Source of the DNA: a virus
Virus record (IMG/VR): IMGVR_UViG_3300010885_025368
Location: 1 to 24,271 of that record
DNA length: 24,271 nt
Direction: 5' to 3' (one strand)
Part shown: in pieces, positions 9,301 through 21,700 of the stretch
How the letters are laid out: each line of letters begins with the position of its first letter
Numbering within the stretch: the first letter of the stretch is position 1
Notes under the pieces: generated by a model
Databases searched by the model: none
Seen by the model: only the letters and a program-made list of their open reading frames with translations
What the model was told of the DNA's origin: nothing
Position numbers and translations under genes: made by a program

Positions 9301-9768
9301 CAAAGTTTGGAAAATAATTATTCTAGTGACTTAGAACCGATTAAAACTATAAGTGATGAAATAGTTTACCAACCTGTAACTTATAAAATATTATTTGGTT
9401 CTAATGCTGATATTACTTTGAGAGCAACTTTTAAGGCTGTAATTAATCCTAATAGTACTGCTAGTAAAAACAATATTGTATCTCGAATATTATCTGCTAT
9501 CAACACATTCTTTGCTTTAGAGAATTGGGAGTTTGGTCAAAGTTTTTACTTTAGTGAATTATCAACTTATGTAATGAACTTATTATCTCCTGATATAACA
9601 AATTTTATAATGGTTCCTACTGTAAATAATTTTGGAAGTCTATATGAAATCAATTGTCAAAACAACGAAATTTTTATTAGCGGAGCAACAGCCGCTGATA
9701 TTGAAGTGATTAGCGCAGTAACAGCTTCTCAGCTAAACACTGATTTTATTGTAACCAATGCCGGATAA
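6310..9768 (+). CDS. 6: Baseplate wedge protein gp6 (enlarged)
   Basis: gp6 forms the iris-like ring of wedge dimers in the T4 baseplate, linking the hub to the outer wedge proteins. Residues about 12-115 carry the strongest signature: TEDWKKIYQSFRNADFQSYDY, ENYPEDFNDFIDSSEYIALVDLIAYLGQ and RENFLETAQRRDSILRLAQL. The C-terminal 200 residues (about 950-1145) match the other conserved gp6 region: VTYKILFGSNADITLRATF, then INTFFALENWEFGQSFYFSELSTYV and NFGSLYEINCQNNEIFI. At 1152 residues it is far longer than T4 gp6 (about 660). The added length is in the middle (about 120-940), rich in Ser/Asn/Thr and predicted beta. The start at 6310 fits a short leader from the late promoter motif. The end overlaps, or lies 7 bases before, the giant gene depending on that gene's start. 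Family assignment is confident; the role of the central part is not known. Confidence 0.92.
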   Translation: MTIPSTPTQLLVTEDWKKIYQSFRNADFQSYDYETIRRILISYLQENYPEDFNDFIDSSEYIALVDLIAYLGQNLSFRIDLNARENFLETAQRRDSILRLAQLISYVPKRNIPASGLLKITAISSTDSITDSTGVNLAGTTISWNDPTNTNWYNQFISIINSAMPAPTTFGKPNDHAKINGISTDQYLINSSNPDVPIYSFSKNVNGTSMSFEIVPATFKGQSYIYESTPSPASPVSVLYQNDNQGSGSPSTGFFALFKQGTLGFSNFSITNPVANEIIGINVSNINNTDVWLWQLNNDGSYPSTPWTKVPAVVGTNVIYNNIASNIRNLYSVTSRDSDQIDLNFTDGSFGNLPKGNFNLYYRQSNGLTYAIKPEQMSGIVINVPYINQSGQSQTLTLTLGLQYTVSNSSAPESNATIQRNAPQSYYTQARMVTGEDYNIAPLTYTSNVLKIKSTNRVSSGISKYYELSDVSGKYSSTNIFATDGILYKNTHEKNFSFTFSSRNQILSVIKKQLEPIVASPALKSFYIDTYRSIAPVILNPDTTTLISRWHSSNVVSGQSRGYFVLDEIRSGKVVQVPISVGSLVSYPYRHISAGSMIKFVPPVANNKPQYFLPNGKITPTKSSKTTDYIWVTAIQVIGDGANGGLGNLNDGTGPVVLSDQLGDGAIPVEIIPSFIDTFSYNFENSLVNLCLTQRNFGLSYSVGSRSWTIIEDTNLDLTNPFSTTDQGNNSNSNKDSSWLIAFTWNGDRYKVRYRITDFVFQSTKQTGFYVDPTDVNFDFTTNSVIKDKINVLALNTKPGINTSSQGLGKDYSWQINSPVTEVDGYTDPSKVLISFYSHQDSGTIGQIIDPDSFNNIVGTSTANTSDGYVMYQVSTDGMTVTPVDNLSFVVFPTEADAITYYNTFSGLNSDYLYYFTSTNVVKKVNGSAFVLQPGYVVYPGRAELSFHYLHNSGHERRIDPSKSNIIDIYMLTADYDTAFRNWLLTGAGTKPLPPTSQSLENNYSSDLEPIKTISDEIVYQPVTYKILFGSNADITLRATFKAVINPNSTASKNNIVSRILSAINTFFALENWEFGQSFYFSELSTYVMNLLSPDITNFIMVPTVNNFGSLYEINCQNNEIFISGATAADIEVISAVTASQLNTDFIVTNAG
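9763..9766 (+). promoter_or_regulatory. Weak ribosome binding site (GGAT) deciding the giant gene's start
   Basis: GGAT within the gp6 stop region is 9 bases from the ATG at 9776, whereas the earlier in-frame ATG at 9758 has no purine-rich site before it. It also fits the conserved-looking N-terminus MATSKINSVNLLP. Ribosomes ending gp6 at 9768 could restart here. Confidence 0.4.
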
Positions 9769-9775
9769 AACAAAA

Positions 9776-12700
9776 ATGGCAACTTCTAAAATCAATTCAG
9801 TTAATTTATTACCAACAGTCTTACAAACAGATAGAAACACTAAGTTTCTAGCTAGTACACTTGACCAACTAATTCAACCTGCACAATTAGAACGATTGGA
9901 TGGATATATAGGGTCTACTCGTACACCTACATATAATTCTACAAGCGATGTTTATATTCCGGGCAATGTATATGATCTAGATCCAGCATTGATTACTAAT
10001 GATAGTATAGGTAATATACAGGACGTTCAAGGTTATGATGATTTAATAAATGAAATTTCTATTAAGGGCGGTCTAACTGATAATCTTGATAGGCTTTTTA
10101 GATCAAAAGTTTATTCTTATAATGCGCATGTTGATTGGGATAAACTAGTTAATTATCAAGATTACTATTGGCTAACTGATGGTCCTCAAGTGATTGAAGT
10201 TACTTCTAATTCTTTAGATATTAATTCTACAATTATAGGACAAACAACTGCAACTGTAACTGTAGGTACAGGAACTGTTACTTTAAGTAATGGTATGTTA
10301 ATTACATTTGGTGGAATTGGAATAGCAGAAGAATATCATAACAAAGAATTTTTTGTAGAAGGTGTAGGAACATCAATTGTACTTGTACCTTTTCAAAATT
10401 TAATTACTACTGAAAATCTTGCTACTGATTATGCTGATGGATTTGACACATCACCTTTTGATAATTATTCTTTTGATGACGACCGTCCGGTTCCTGTTAA
10501 TGCTGAATATGTTACAATTAATAGAGCTAGCCCAGATCTAAATCCTTGGAGTCGTTACAATCGGTGGGTACATCAAAATGTAATTACTCAAAGTGCATTA
10601 GCCAATGGAGAAGTTCCAGTTTATCCTGCAAGCCATCGAGCTCAACGTCCTATTGTTGAATTTGAAGCAGGACTTCAGTTATTCAATTTTGGATCTCATA
10701 GTATTCGACCTGTTGATATTATTGATACAACATCGACAAATGCATTTTTAACAATTAATGGTTCTACAGCAACTATAAACACAATACCTTCAACAATAAT
10801 AGATGGAGTAACGTTGGCACAAGGCCATCGTATTGTATTCAATGCAGATCTAAATCCTGATGTAAGGAGTAAAATCTATCAGGTAAATTTTGCACAAGTT
10901 AATGGATATAGAACTCTAACACTTGTTCCTGCAGATGATACACCTCAAAACAATTCTTCAATGATGATTGTTGACGGAACTGTATCAAACGGTACAAGTT
11001 GGTGGTATGATGGTAGTCAGTGGCAATATGCACAACAACGACAAGTCTTAAATCAAGCACCTTTGTTTGATCTATACGATGAAAAAGGTTACAGTTATGC
11101 AGACAAAAATCATTACCTTTCTAATTTTATAGGTAACAAGATATTTGGATATGTAATTGGTACAGGAACTAATGATAAGTATTTAGGTTTTCCTTTATCA
11201 TATCGAAAAATTAATGCTGTCGGCAGTTTCTTATTTTCTAATTATTTGTCTAATGGTAAGATAGTTATTTCTTTTCCAAATCGTACTACAGGGCAGATTG
11301 ATACCAATATAACATATTGTAAACGAAATACTATTCACGGTGAAGTATATGAAAATTCTTGGAAACTAGGTATTGATTATCCTATTCCTGTGTTTACTTC
11401 GCCTTCTGGAGTTAGTTATTATCAAGAACCTTTAAGTTTAACTAACAATCCATTAAATTCAACTATTGAGCAGTTTACAGTTAGCGAACTTAGTGAACAT
11501 GTAGCAACAATGATATCAAGAATTGACGGATATCATATTGATAACTTAGGTGCTGGTAATTTACGAGATATTGGAAATACTACTGATTATGGTACTAAAT
11601 TAATTTCTAATTTTAATCCTATTGCATTTGCTCAGATGTTTATAGGAAAAAAAGAAAATAGTGTAATCGATGCTATTACAAAATCTGCAAATCAGTATTA
11701 TGAATTCAAATTAACATTCTTAAACAGTATCATTAAACTATCTAATCAATTAGATCCTGTGTTAGCTGTTAATGAAGTATTGACTACATTGAATCAAAAC
11801 AACGGCGAAACTAGCCCCTATTATCTATCAGATATGTTGGCATATGGTAACCCAGAAATTCAAAGAACATTTCCAGTTACTGATTCACGTAATGTAATGT
11901 ATCCTTTAAGCAGTGAGTTTGATCTTAGCACATTGAGTTTAAGATCTGTACTAGTTTACCTAAATGGTATGCAACTAATTCATGGGATTGATTATGTATT
12001 TGATAAAGAATTAAACACTGTTAATATATTAACACCTTTGATAAAAGGTGATACTTTAGTTGTTAACGACTATACAAATACTGAAGGCGCATATGTACCG
12101 CCTACACCTACAAAGTTAGGAATGTATCCTGCATTTGTTCCTAAGATATATCAAGATAATACGTATATTACTCCTACAATGGTTATACAAGGGCATGATG
12201 GTAGTATAATGCCTGCGTACAATGATTATAGAGATGCTATTATTCTTGAATTAGAAAAAAGAATTTATAACAATATAAAAGTAAAATATAGATCAGAATT
12301 ATTAGATATTAATAGTGTTATTCCTGGAGCATTTAGAACTACAGATTATTCTATTAATGACATTACTAATATACTGCAACAAGATTTTATAAAGTGGGCA
12401 GGCCAATATACCGTAGATTATGCAACAAATTCTACATTTGATACAACTCAACCTCGTACATGGAATTATTCTGAGTCGTTTAATACAACTCAAAATATAT
12501 CATTATCTGGATCTTGGCGTGCTATCTATAAGTATTTTTATGATACTGATCGCCCCCATACTAATCCATGGGAAATGTTAGGATTCTCTGAAGAGCCAAG
12601 CTGGTGGGAATCAGCGTATGGAACAGACTATTCATCTAACAATATACAATTGTGGAATGATCTTGAAGCAGGATACATTTTTAGTACTGATACTATAAAT

Positions 12701-15700
12701 TCTTATTATGCTCGTCCTGGACTATCAAATATTATTCCTGTTAATGAGTTTGGAAATTTAACACAACCTACTGATAATTTAATATCTAGTGTTGTTCAAA
12801 GTAATATACGTAAGACTTGGATTTCAGGCGATCAAGGACCAGCTGAAACAGCATGGAGAAGAAGTAGTTTATGGCCTTATACGGTTCAGAAAATTTTAGC
12901 CTTAACTATTCCAGCTACCTATGCTTCTTTAATGTACGATACAAGTCGTATGCAAAAAAATATTGCAGGTCAGTGGACATATGATATTGAAGAAAAGTTC
13001 TTACAATTAGGAAATTTACACATATCTGGTGAGAACAATGATCTAACCAGCGGATATAGTGTGTTGGTATCTGAAGTAGGACAACAGCGCACAACTAATT
13101 ATATTTCTGAACTTAGACAAGATTTAGAATATGCTAATTATAATTTGTTCTATAAAGTTGGGGGGTTTGTTGATCAAAGTACCTTACAGGTAATTATAGA
13201 TGCTTATGATCCAACAAGTACTGATCCTGGTGCTATATTACCATCTCAAAATTATAGATTAATTTTAGATACCAGCAATCCTATTAGATCAGTAAGTATA
13301 TCAGGATTTATAATACAAAAATCATCAACAGGATTTACTGTTAAAGGTTATGATAGTCAAAGTCCTTACTTTACATATTATCCTAGCCTTAGAAATCTTA
13401 ATACACAATCAATTACAGTTGGTGGAAAAACAGCATCTTATGTTACATGGGCGCCAAGCGGAACTCTTGGCTCTACTGGTTTAGATAATGCTGATACAAC
13501 TACAGCTCAATCTGCAATAGCTGGTAATTTTTATCAGAAAGGTCAAATTGTTGCTCATGGTAATAACTATTATCGAGTCACAGTTGCACATCAAGCAGAA
13601 ACATCATTCAACACTAGTTACTATCAAATATTATCAGCACTTCCTAGTTCTGGTGGTGCTACGGTTCAAACTGCAAATAGTTTTAGTAAAACACCTGTAC
13701 AAATTCCTTACGGTACAACGTTTGCCAACATACAACAAGTATATGATTTAATTATAGGATACGGACGTTGGGTTGTTGAACAAGGATTTGTTTTTAATGA
13801 ATATAATAAAGATTTAGGAACCATTCTTGATTGGAATCTAACAGCAGAAGAATTTTTATACTGGACAACTCAAAATTGGGATTCGGGCAATATTTTAACT
13901 TTAAGTCCCTTTGCTGATCAAATTGTTTATCAGGCCAATGATTCTGTTGTTGATAATTTATTCAGCGGATTTTATGACTATAGTATACTAACAGTAAATG
14001 GCAGTCCCTATCCACAAAAAGATTTAAGTATTTCTAGGAACAACGGTGTTTGTACTATTGCTACATTACCAAATACTGATGGAATCTATTTTGCCAGATT
14101 AAATTGTGTACAAAAACAACACGGTATGATTTTTGACAACACTGATGATTTTGGTGATGTTATATATGATATACAAACTGGTAGTCGACAGATGCGTATG
14201 AAATTAGTTGGATTTAGAACAGCTAATTGGAATGGAGACTTTTTTAGTCCTGGTTTTGTATATGACAATGTTAAAATAACAAATTGGGCACCTAACATAT
14301 CTTATTTGTCTAGTAGTGTTGTTTATTACAACGGTAACTATTATTCCGCAATAGGTAATATTGAGCCTAGCAAGTATTTTAATTTAACACAATGGGATGT
14401 ATTAACTAAAAAACCCAAGTCAAAATTATTACCTAATTTTGATTATAAAATTAGTCAGTTCTCTGATTTTTACAGTTTAGATATTGATAACTTTGATGCT
14501 GGTCAAGAAAAAATGTCACAGCATCTTACAGGATATACACCCCGTGTTTATCTAAACAATATGTTTACAGATCCTATTGCACAATATAAATTTTATCAAG
14601 GATTTATTAGACAAAAAGGAACTGAAAATTCTATCAATGCATTGTCTAAAGCAACAATACATAACCTACAAGGTCAAGTTAGTTATAACGAAGAGTGGGC
14701 ATTTAGAATTGGGGAATACGGATCGTATACTACATATCAAGAATTAGAAGTTCCGTTAGTTGAAGGCACCTTTTTAGAAAATCCTCAAATTATTAACTTT
14801 GTTGATCAAATACCTGATAACGCAGGAAATAGTCTAATATATTTTAATGTTCCTTCTGACTTTACAATTACACCTAAAAATTATTCTTCGTCAGCTACAT
14901 TTGCATCGACATCTAATCAAGATACACTACTATTAACTCATTCTGGGTATGTAAGACTTGATGATGTTACTGCAACTGCTTACAACGAAAATAGTTTATT
15001 AGATATTGCTAACAATAGTCATTTGGTCGCTGGAGATACAATATGGCTAGGATTTACACAAGATGGTAACTGGGACATTTATAGATATACATATAATCCA
15101 TCAGGTATTATAGGAGTGTATGTAAGTTCGCCAGTTAGTCAAATTACGTTTACAACAGCTGATGCACATGGCCTATCAGCAGGACAAATTATAAGTGTTG
15201 TTGAATTTAATAGTCAGGTTAACGGAATATACATTATTCAATCTGTGCCTTCTATTAATCAATTTACAGTTGCAAGTACTTTATCATCAATTGAAAATGC
15301 AGAGTTACTGTCGCCTGGTAAACTATATGAATTCAAAACAGCAAGACTATCAGAGTTTGATAATTTGCCCTCAGATAAACAATTATATCAATTACCCTAC
15401 GGTACTAAATTCTGGATTGATTCAACAATTAATAATGACAAAAATTGGTCAGTATATGAAAAGATTAATAATTATAGCAGTACAGTAACATATGGAGTTA
15501 ATGTTACACAGGAGAGAAGATCGGCTGGGTTAGGTAACAGTATCAGTAAAAGATACGGTAGTGATGTTGTTGTTGTGGGAGCTCCTAATTATAACAATCA
15601 ACACGGTGAAGTTTTCCTATATACAAAAATAGGATCTACATTAAAAAATATACTAAGATATTCTTTAGGCGGAGCTACAGTTGCTACAGATTTTGGTTAT

Positions 15701-18700
15701 AAAGTAATATATGATGATAAACCTGTAACTGGATCTACATATGGTTTAGTATTTGCATCAGCTCCTAGTGCATCTAGTTCTGCAGGTATTGTTAAAGTTA
15801 GTTCTATTAATTCTAAAACACAAGAAGAAAGTGTTCATGCTTACATTACAAATCCTCATCCAGCAACAACATTGTTTGGTACATCAATGTGGGTTGAAAG
15901 AAATGCTAAAACCAAAGTAGTGTTAGTAGGTGCTCCTGGGTCAGGAACTTCTAAAGGTCTAGCATGGGCATATACAGCTACAGTCACAGCTGGAACAATA
16001 GAAATTTCATCAGCAAATACAGTCACTGATCGTACCATAATTTATACTCCGGGTAGTCAGTGGGGATATGCAATTAGTGGAAATGATAATGGATCATTAA
16101 TTGCAATTAGTGCACCTGGTTATTCAACAAGTACAGGTGTTGTCTCAATAGTTAATAAAAATCTAACTCATATACAAACAATAGTGTCACCTTTTAGTGT
16201 TAATGGTAGATTTGGAGAAACTATATCTATGTCTACACTTGGGGATTACTTGTTTGTATCTGCTCCAAATATTATAAACAGTGATTCTTCAGTGGGTGCA
16301 GTTGCAGTATATAATTTGACCAATGGATTATTTGCATTAGATCAAATTATAGAAAATCCTGTTAGTGGCTCTACAATGAACTTTGGTAAAGCTGTAGATA
16401 TAAATGTCTCTTCGGATACATTGGTAATTTCTGCAGTCGGAGTTAATGCTACTTTCTTAACTACATTTGATTCTAATAGTACATTATTTGATGGAAACAT
16501 TACTAAATTTATTGGTACAGAATCTAACTCCGGTGCAGTCTATATGTATTATAGAAACAACCAGAGATTTGTACTAGCACAAGATCTTACAACATCTACA
16601 ATTGCACTTTCATCTGGTACAAATTTTGGTGTCAGTATAGCAGTCGATGACGGGGTTGTACTAGTTGGTGCACCCGCTAATAGCAATGCTGATATATTAA
16701 GTGCAGTATATCAGTTTAATCAAATAGATACAACAACTGATAGTCTAAGTAAAATTAGAAGTTTTGAAGATTTAGTGATAGTTGATGCTGTACAAAAAGT
16801 ATCTTTAATAGATACTTATAACGAAGACATATTACAATATCTTGATGTTATAGATCCTCTAAAAGGTAAAATAGCAGGTATAGCAGAACAAGAATTAACA
16901 CATAAACTAATCAGTGATCCTGCAATATATTCAATTGGACTTGCCGGTGTAAATGTAGATACAAATACTAATTGGTTAGATGATCATGTAGGTGAACTAT
17001 GGTGGGATCTAAGTACCGCAAAATATGTATGGTATGAACAAAGTGATTTAGAATATCGTAAAAATAATTGGGGTAAATTATTCCCAGGAGCTACTATTGA
17101 TGTATATGAGTGGGTTGGATCTACATTATTGCCCACTGAATGGAGTACTCAAGCAGATACCACACAAGGATTAACACTTGGCATTAGCGGTCAACCTAAG
17201 TTTCCTGATAATAGCATTGTTAGTGTTAAACAAGTTTATGATTCTGTAACTAACTCTTATAGCAATGTATATTATTATTGGGTTAAGAATTCAGTCATTG
17301 TTCCTAATGCTAAAAATAGACGTATTAGTAGTTATGAAGTAGCCAGTATAATTGCAGATCCTACTGCTTATGGATTAGAATTTGCGGCAATGATTGCACC
17401 TAATGCAGTAGCATTAAGTAATGTTGGACCTATGTTAGTTGGCAAAAATATCAGCCTTAACATAGGACAAGATACAGTATCAGAAAAATTATCTAATCCT
17501 ATACCTAAGCACACTGAATGGTTGATCTTACAAGAACACAGTGAAAACAGTATGCCTAGTGCACTATTAGAAAAGAAACTTGTGGACAGTTTACTAGGAC
17601 ATGATAATCTTGGTAACATTGTACCAGACCCGTCTTTAAGTTTAAGAACACGTTATGGTATAGGTATTAGGCCACGTCAAACTTTATTCAAAGATAGATT
17701 AACTGCTATTAGAAATATTGTTGAATTTACTAATAGTGTTCTAATTAAAGAACAAATTACGGGTAATTATGATTTCATTAATCTTAATTCTCAAGAAGAA
17801 ATTCCTAGTCAGTATTTAGGAACATATGATAAATTAATTGAAGATAATAACGAACTTGCATTAATAGATACAACCGTATTTCAGCAAGCAGTTATACAAT
17901 GTTTAGTTGATACCGATGGTCGTGTTACAGGAACCAATATTATAAGTTCAGGATTTGGTTATGGTATATTAAATCCTGTGTCTGATGGTTACTATCAAGG
18001 ACCCACATTTATATCAGACGGGTCAGGATCTGGTCTTGAAATAGCCACAGTTGTTAATAATCAAGGTAGTGTTGTAGAAGTTAATATATTAAATGGTGGC
18101 AATGATTACATCGGTAATTTTAATATTACATCTCGCCCTCAATCAGTAATTGTTATTAGTGATAGTACATTCAACGGAGGCTGGACGCAATTTGAATACA
18201 GTTATAACACCAACCAATGGATACGTGCTCGTACTCAAAGTTACAATACAACTCTGTATTGGAAATATATAGATTGGTTGAGTAGTGATTACAATCAATA
18301 TCAAATATATTCATACGTCATAGGTAGTGCATATGAGTTAGGTGAACTAATACTAGTACCTGGTCAATATGTTAAAATTAATAATGGTGGAGATGGGAAC
18401 TATATAGTTGTCGAATCGATTAACCCTAATACTTATGGAACATTTGGTCGAGGATTTAATGTTGTATATAAACAAAATGGAACTATTCAACTTTTAGATA
18501 CTTTATGGAGTAGAACAAATAATGATTATACATTTGACTATGTTAGATCGTATGATCAAACTTTATGGGATCAAACTCCGGATCTAGAGTTAGAGTATAT
18601 ACTAACCGCTCTAAAAGATAATCTATTTGTTAATAATCTAAAAATTAATTGGAATTTGTTATTCTTCAAAGCTGTAAGATACGCATTATCGGAACAGAAA

Positions 18701-21700
18701 TTATTAGATTGGGCATTTAAGACATCGTTTATAAATGTAACAAATAGCGTGGGGCAATTAGAACAACCTCCTGTATATAAACTACAAGATAGTAGTTTCT
18801 ATCAACAATATATTGAAGAAGTCAAACCCTATCATACACAGATAAGAAACTTTACTACAAAATATTCTACGGTAGAACCTACTAATACATATCTAACTGA
18901 TTTTGATTTTCCTTCTTATTATAATACTACAACACATAATTTAATTGTGCCTATAGTAAATGATAATGAAGTTAACGGTAAACCTGTAAGAAAAATTGAC
19001 ACTACAATTAAGTTTGATAGGATTTCAAAAGAAAATCAAATTGGAGAATTAACCGCAGTTGATACATTTATATGTAATGGACATAATAATCAATTTACAT
19101 TAAATTGGCAGGCACAACCTGACAGAAATAAAATTTCAATTCAAATTAGTGGAGTTCCGTCAGTACTTAATCCTTTGGAACCATATCATACAGGTATTGT
19201 ATTATCGGAAGATTTTACAATTCAATTTGACAATAATGTTAGTACAGTTGTGTTTTTGAATTACACTCCACAAAAAGATCAAACAATAACAGTAACATAT
19301 CAAAAGAGTGTTGAGTTACTCAATGCTGCCGAACGTATATTAAACTTCTATAAGCCAACTGCCGGAATGCCGGGCGTTGATTTAGCTCAACTAATGACGG
19401 GTATTGAATATCCTGGACTAACAGTTGGTGGACAATATGAAGGGCCTGGATTTGCTGATAGATTTGGTGGAGTATATCCTGATAGTTTCATCGATGGTGG
19501 TACTTGGACAAGTGGTATTTCAGTTAATGCTCTAGGAATTAATCCAGAAGACATTACAATTGACGGTGAATACGGATTTGTAACTCCTAATACAAGTTAT
19601 GCTCCTGAAGAAGTTGTACCTGGGTTTGTTACAGATAGTTTAGGTATTAATGTCTATACTAAAAATAAATTTGGAGCACCTATTGTAATTAATGCCAATG
19701 TTCATGCATTTGCTTCTACACTAACACAGAGTTTTGCGTTATCAGAATTACCGACAACTACTGATAATATTACAGTAATATACAATAATACAGAATTAAT
19801 GTATATTGATTCTACTGATTTTACCAACAGCAATCAGTATACTATTGACTGGGCAGATTCTTTATTAATTATTCCTCCTCAAATTGCTAATGGAATACTA
19901 GGTTATACTATTGTTGGTGTTGGTGGAGGATCTGGGATAACTGCTGGTGTAGTTGACAAATCTGTAACAACAGTGATCAATACAACAACTGCTTATGTTG
20001 AAAGTTTAGCGGCTTATGCAGATATAAAAGATGCATTTGTTACAGTTAATGGTCAACCTATTGATAGAGTTACAACTACTTCTAATTATGGATTTATGTT
20101 GACTCCTGTTAGTCCAATAAATCAACGTGCGGCTGTAAATGTTTATAATCTTAGCACAGCATCTAATACAATACAAGCATGGTTCTTTACAGAGTCCCAA
20201 GTATACTTTAATGTTATTCATGAACAAACTTTTGTACTATCTAATTTTGATATTACACAACCTTTAACATTACAATATCCCCCAGGCAATATAGAACCAG
20301 TATCGCAAAATACAATTATTGAAATTACAGATAATAGTGGTACTAGAAGATTATTGCCACCGGATGCAAATTATTATTCAGTAACAAATACAAATCATCC
20401 TATTTTTAGTTTTACAACTACTATACAAAACAATATAAATGTATTGGTATATCTTAACGGAGTTGCATTAAAGCCGGGATTTGATTATTCAGTTAATACT
20501 GGGGCATTAACAGTTACAATAGATACAGGTAGTGTTAGTTTAACTCGAGGTGATGCTATTGCCATTGAATCTTATTCTCCTGATATTATTGGAAATAGTG
20601 ATCCGTTAACTACTAATTATTCATATCAATATAGAATAGTTGGGTCAAAACTTTATCTTTCACCGAGAGCAGGTGGCACAGACATATATACAATCTCATC
20701 TGCAACACTTAAAGTTATTACATACACAGATGCAGACGGAATGTTAGTTGAGTCACAAAAATTTGTTGGCAATCCCAATAGAAGATTTACATTAAATCGT
20801 CCAATTCTTAATACCAATTATGTTTTTGTGACGGTATTCAAATATAATCAAAGTTATCCATTGGTTAACGGTATTGATTATATTGTATTAGATGATAGAG
20901 TAACTGTACAGTTAAATGATAATTGGAATTTGAATAGTAACGATACTGTTGAAATTATAAGTTTTGGCACCCAACGGTTTAGCAGTACTGTATTAGGATA
21001 TCGTATATTCAACGATATGTTAGGCGGTACTTCTTTTACAAGATTAAGTTCTAAGTATTCTACATATCTAACACAACCTTTGCATGTATATGACACAGAA
21101 ATTCATGTAGCAGATTCTTCAATTTTAACTCCTCCAATAATTGATGCAAATATTCCTGGAGTTATTATTATTGATGCAGAGCGAATAGAGTTTTTCCAAA
21201 TTCATGGAAATGTATTATCTCAATTGCGTAGAGGAACATTGGGCACTAGTCCTTCAACTTATTTGAAATTTGGAACCAGTGTAATAGATCAAGGTTCTTT
21301 CCAAACATTACCATTTACTGAAAAAATTAGAATACAAAATACCTTTACAAATACGTTGACTAATGTTCATGTAATAAGTAAAACCACTTTACCGAGAAGG
21401 ACGTATCCAAATACATCAACTTTTGTACATTGTGACGGAATTACATTATCAACTGGTACTGCTTTAATTGACCAAGTTGATGTTTATTATGGTGGTCGAC
21501 TGTTAAGAAAAATTGGTGAATATTATCACGAAACCACTGCAACCTATGAAAGTTTAGACCCAAGTAGTATTGTAGGATCTACATCATCTGTTGCATTGTT
21601 ACCATTAGGTGTTAATGTTGGAGATTCGTATCTTGTAACTGATACTAACCAAGTATGGACACATACAGGATCACGAACTCAAGCACCGTCGACATCAACT

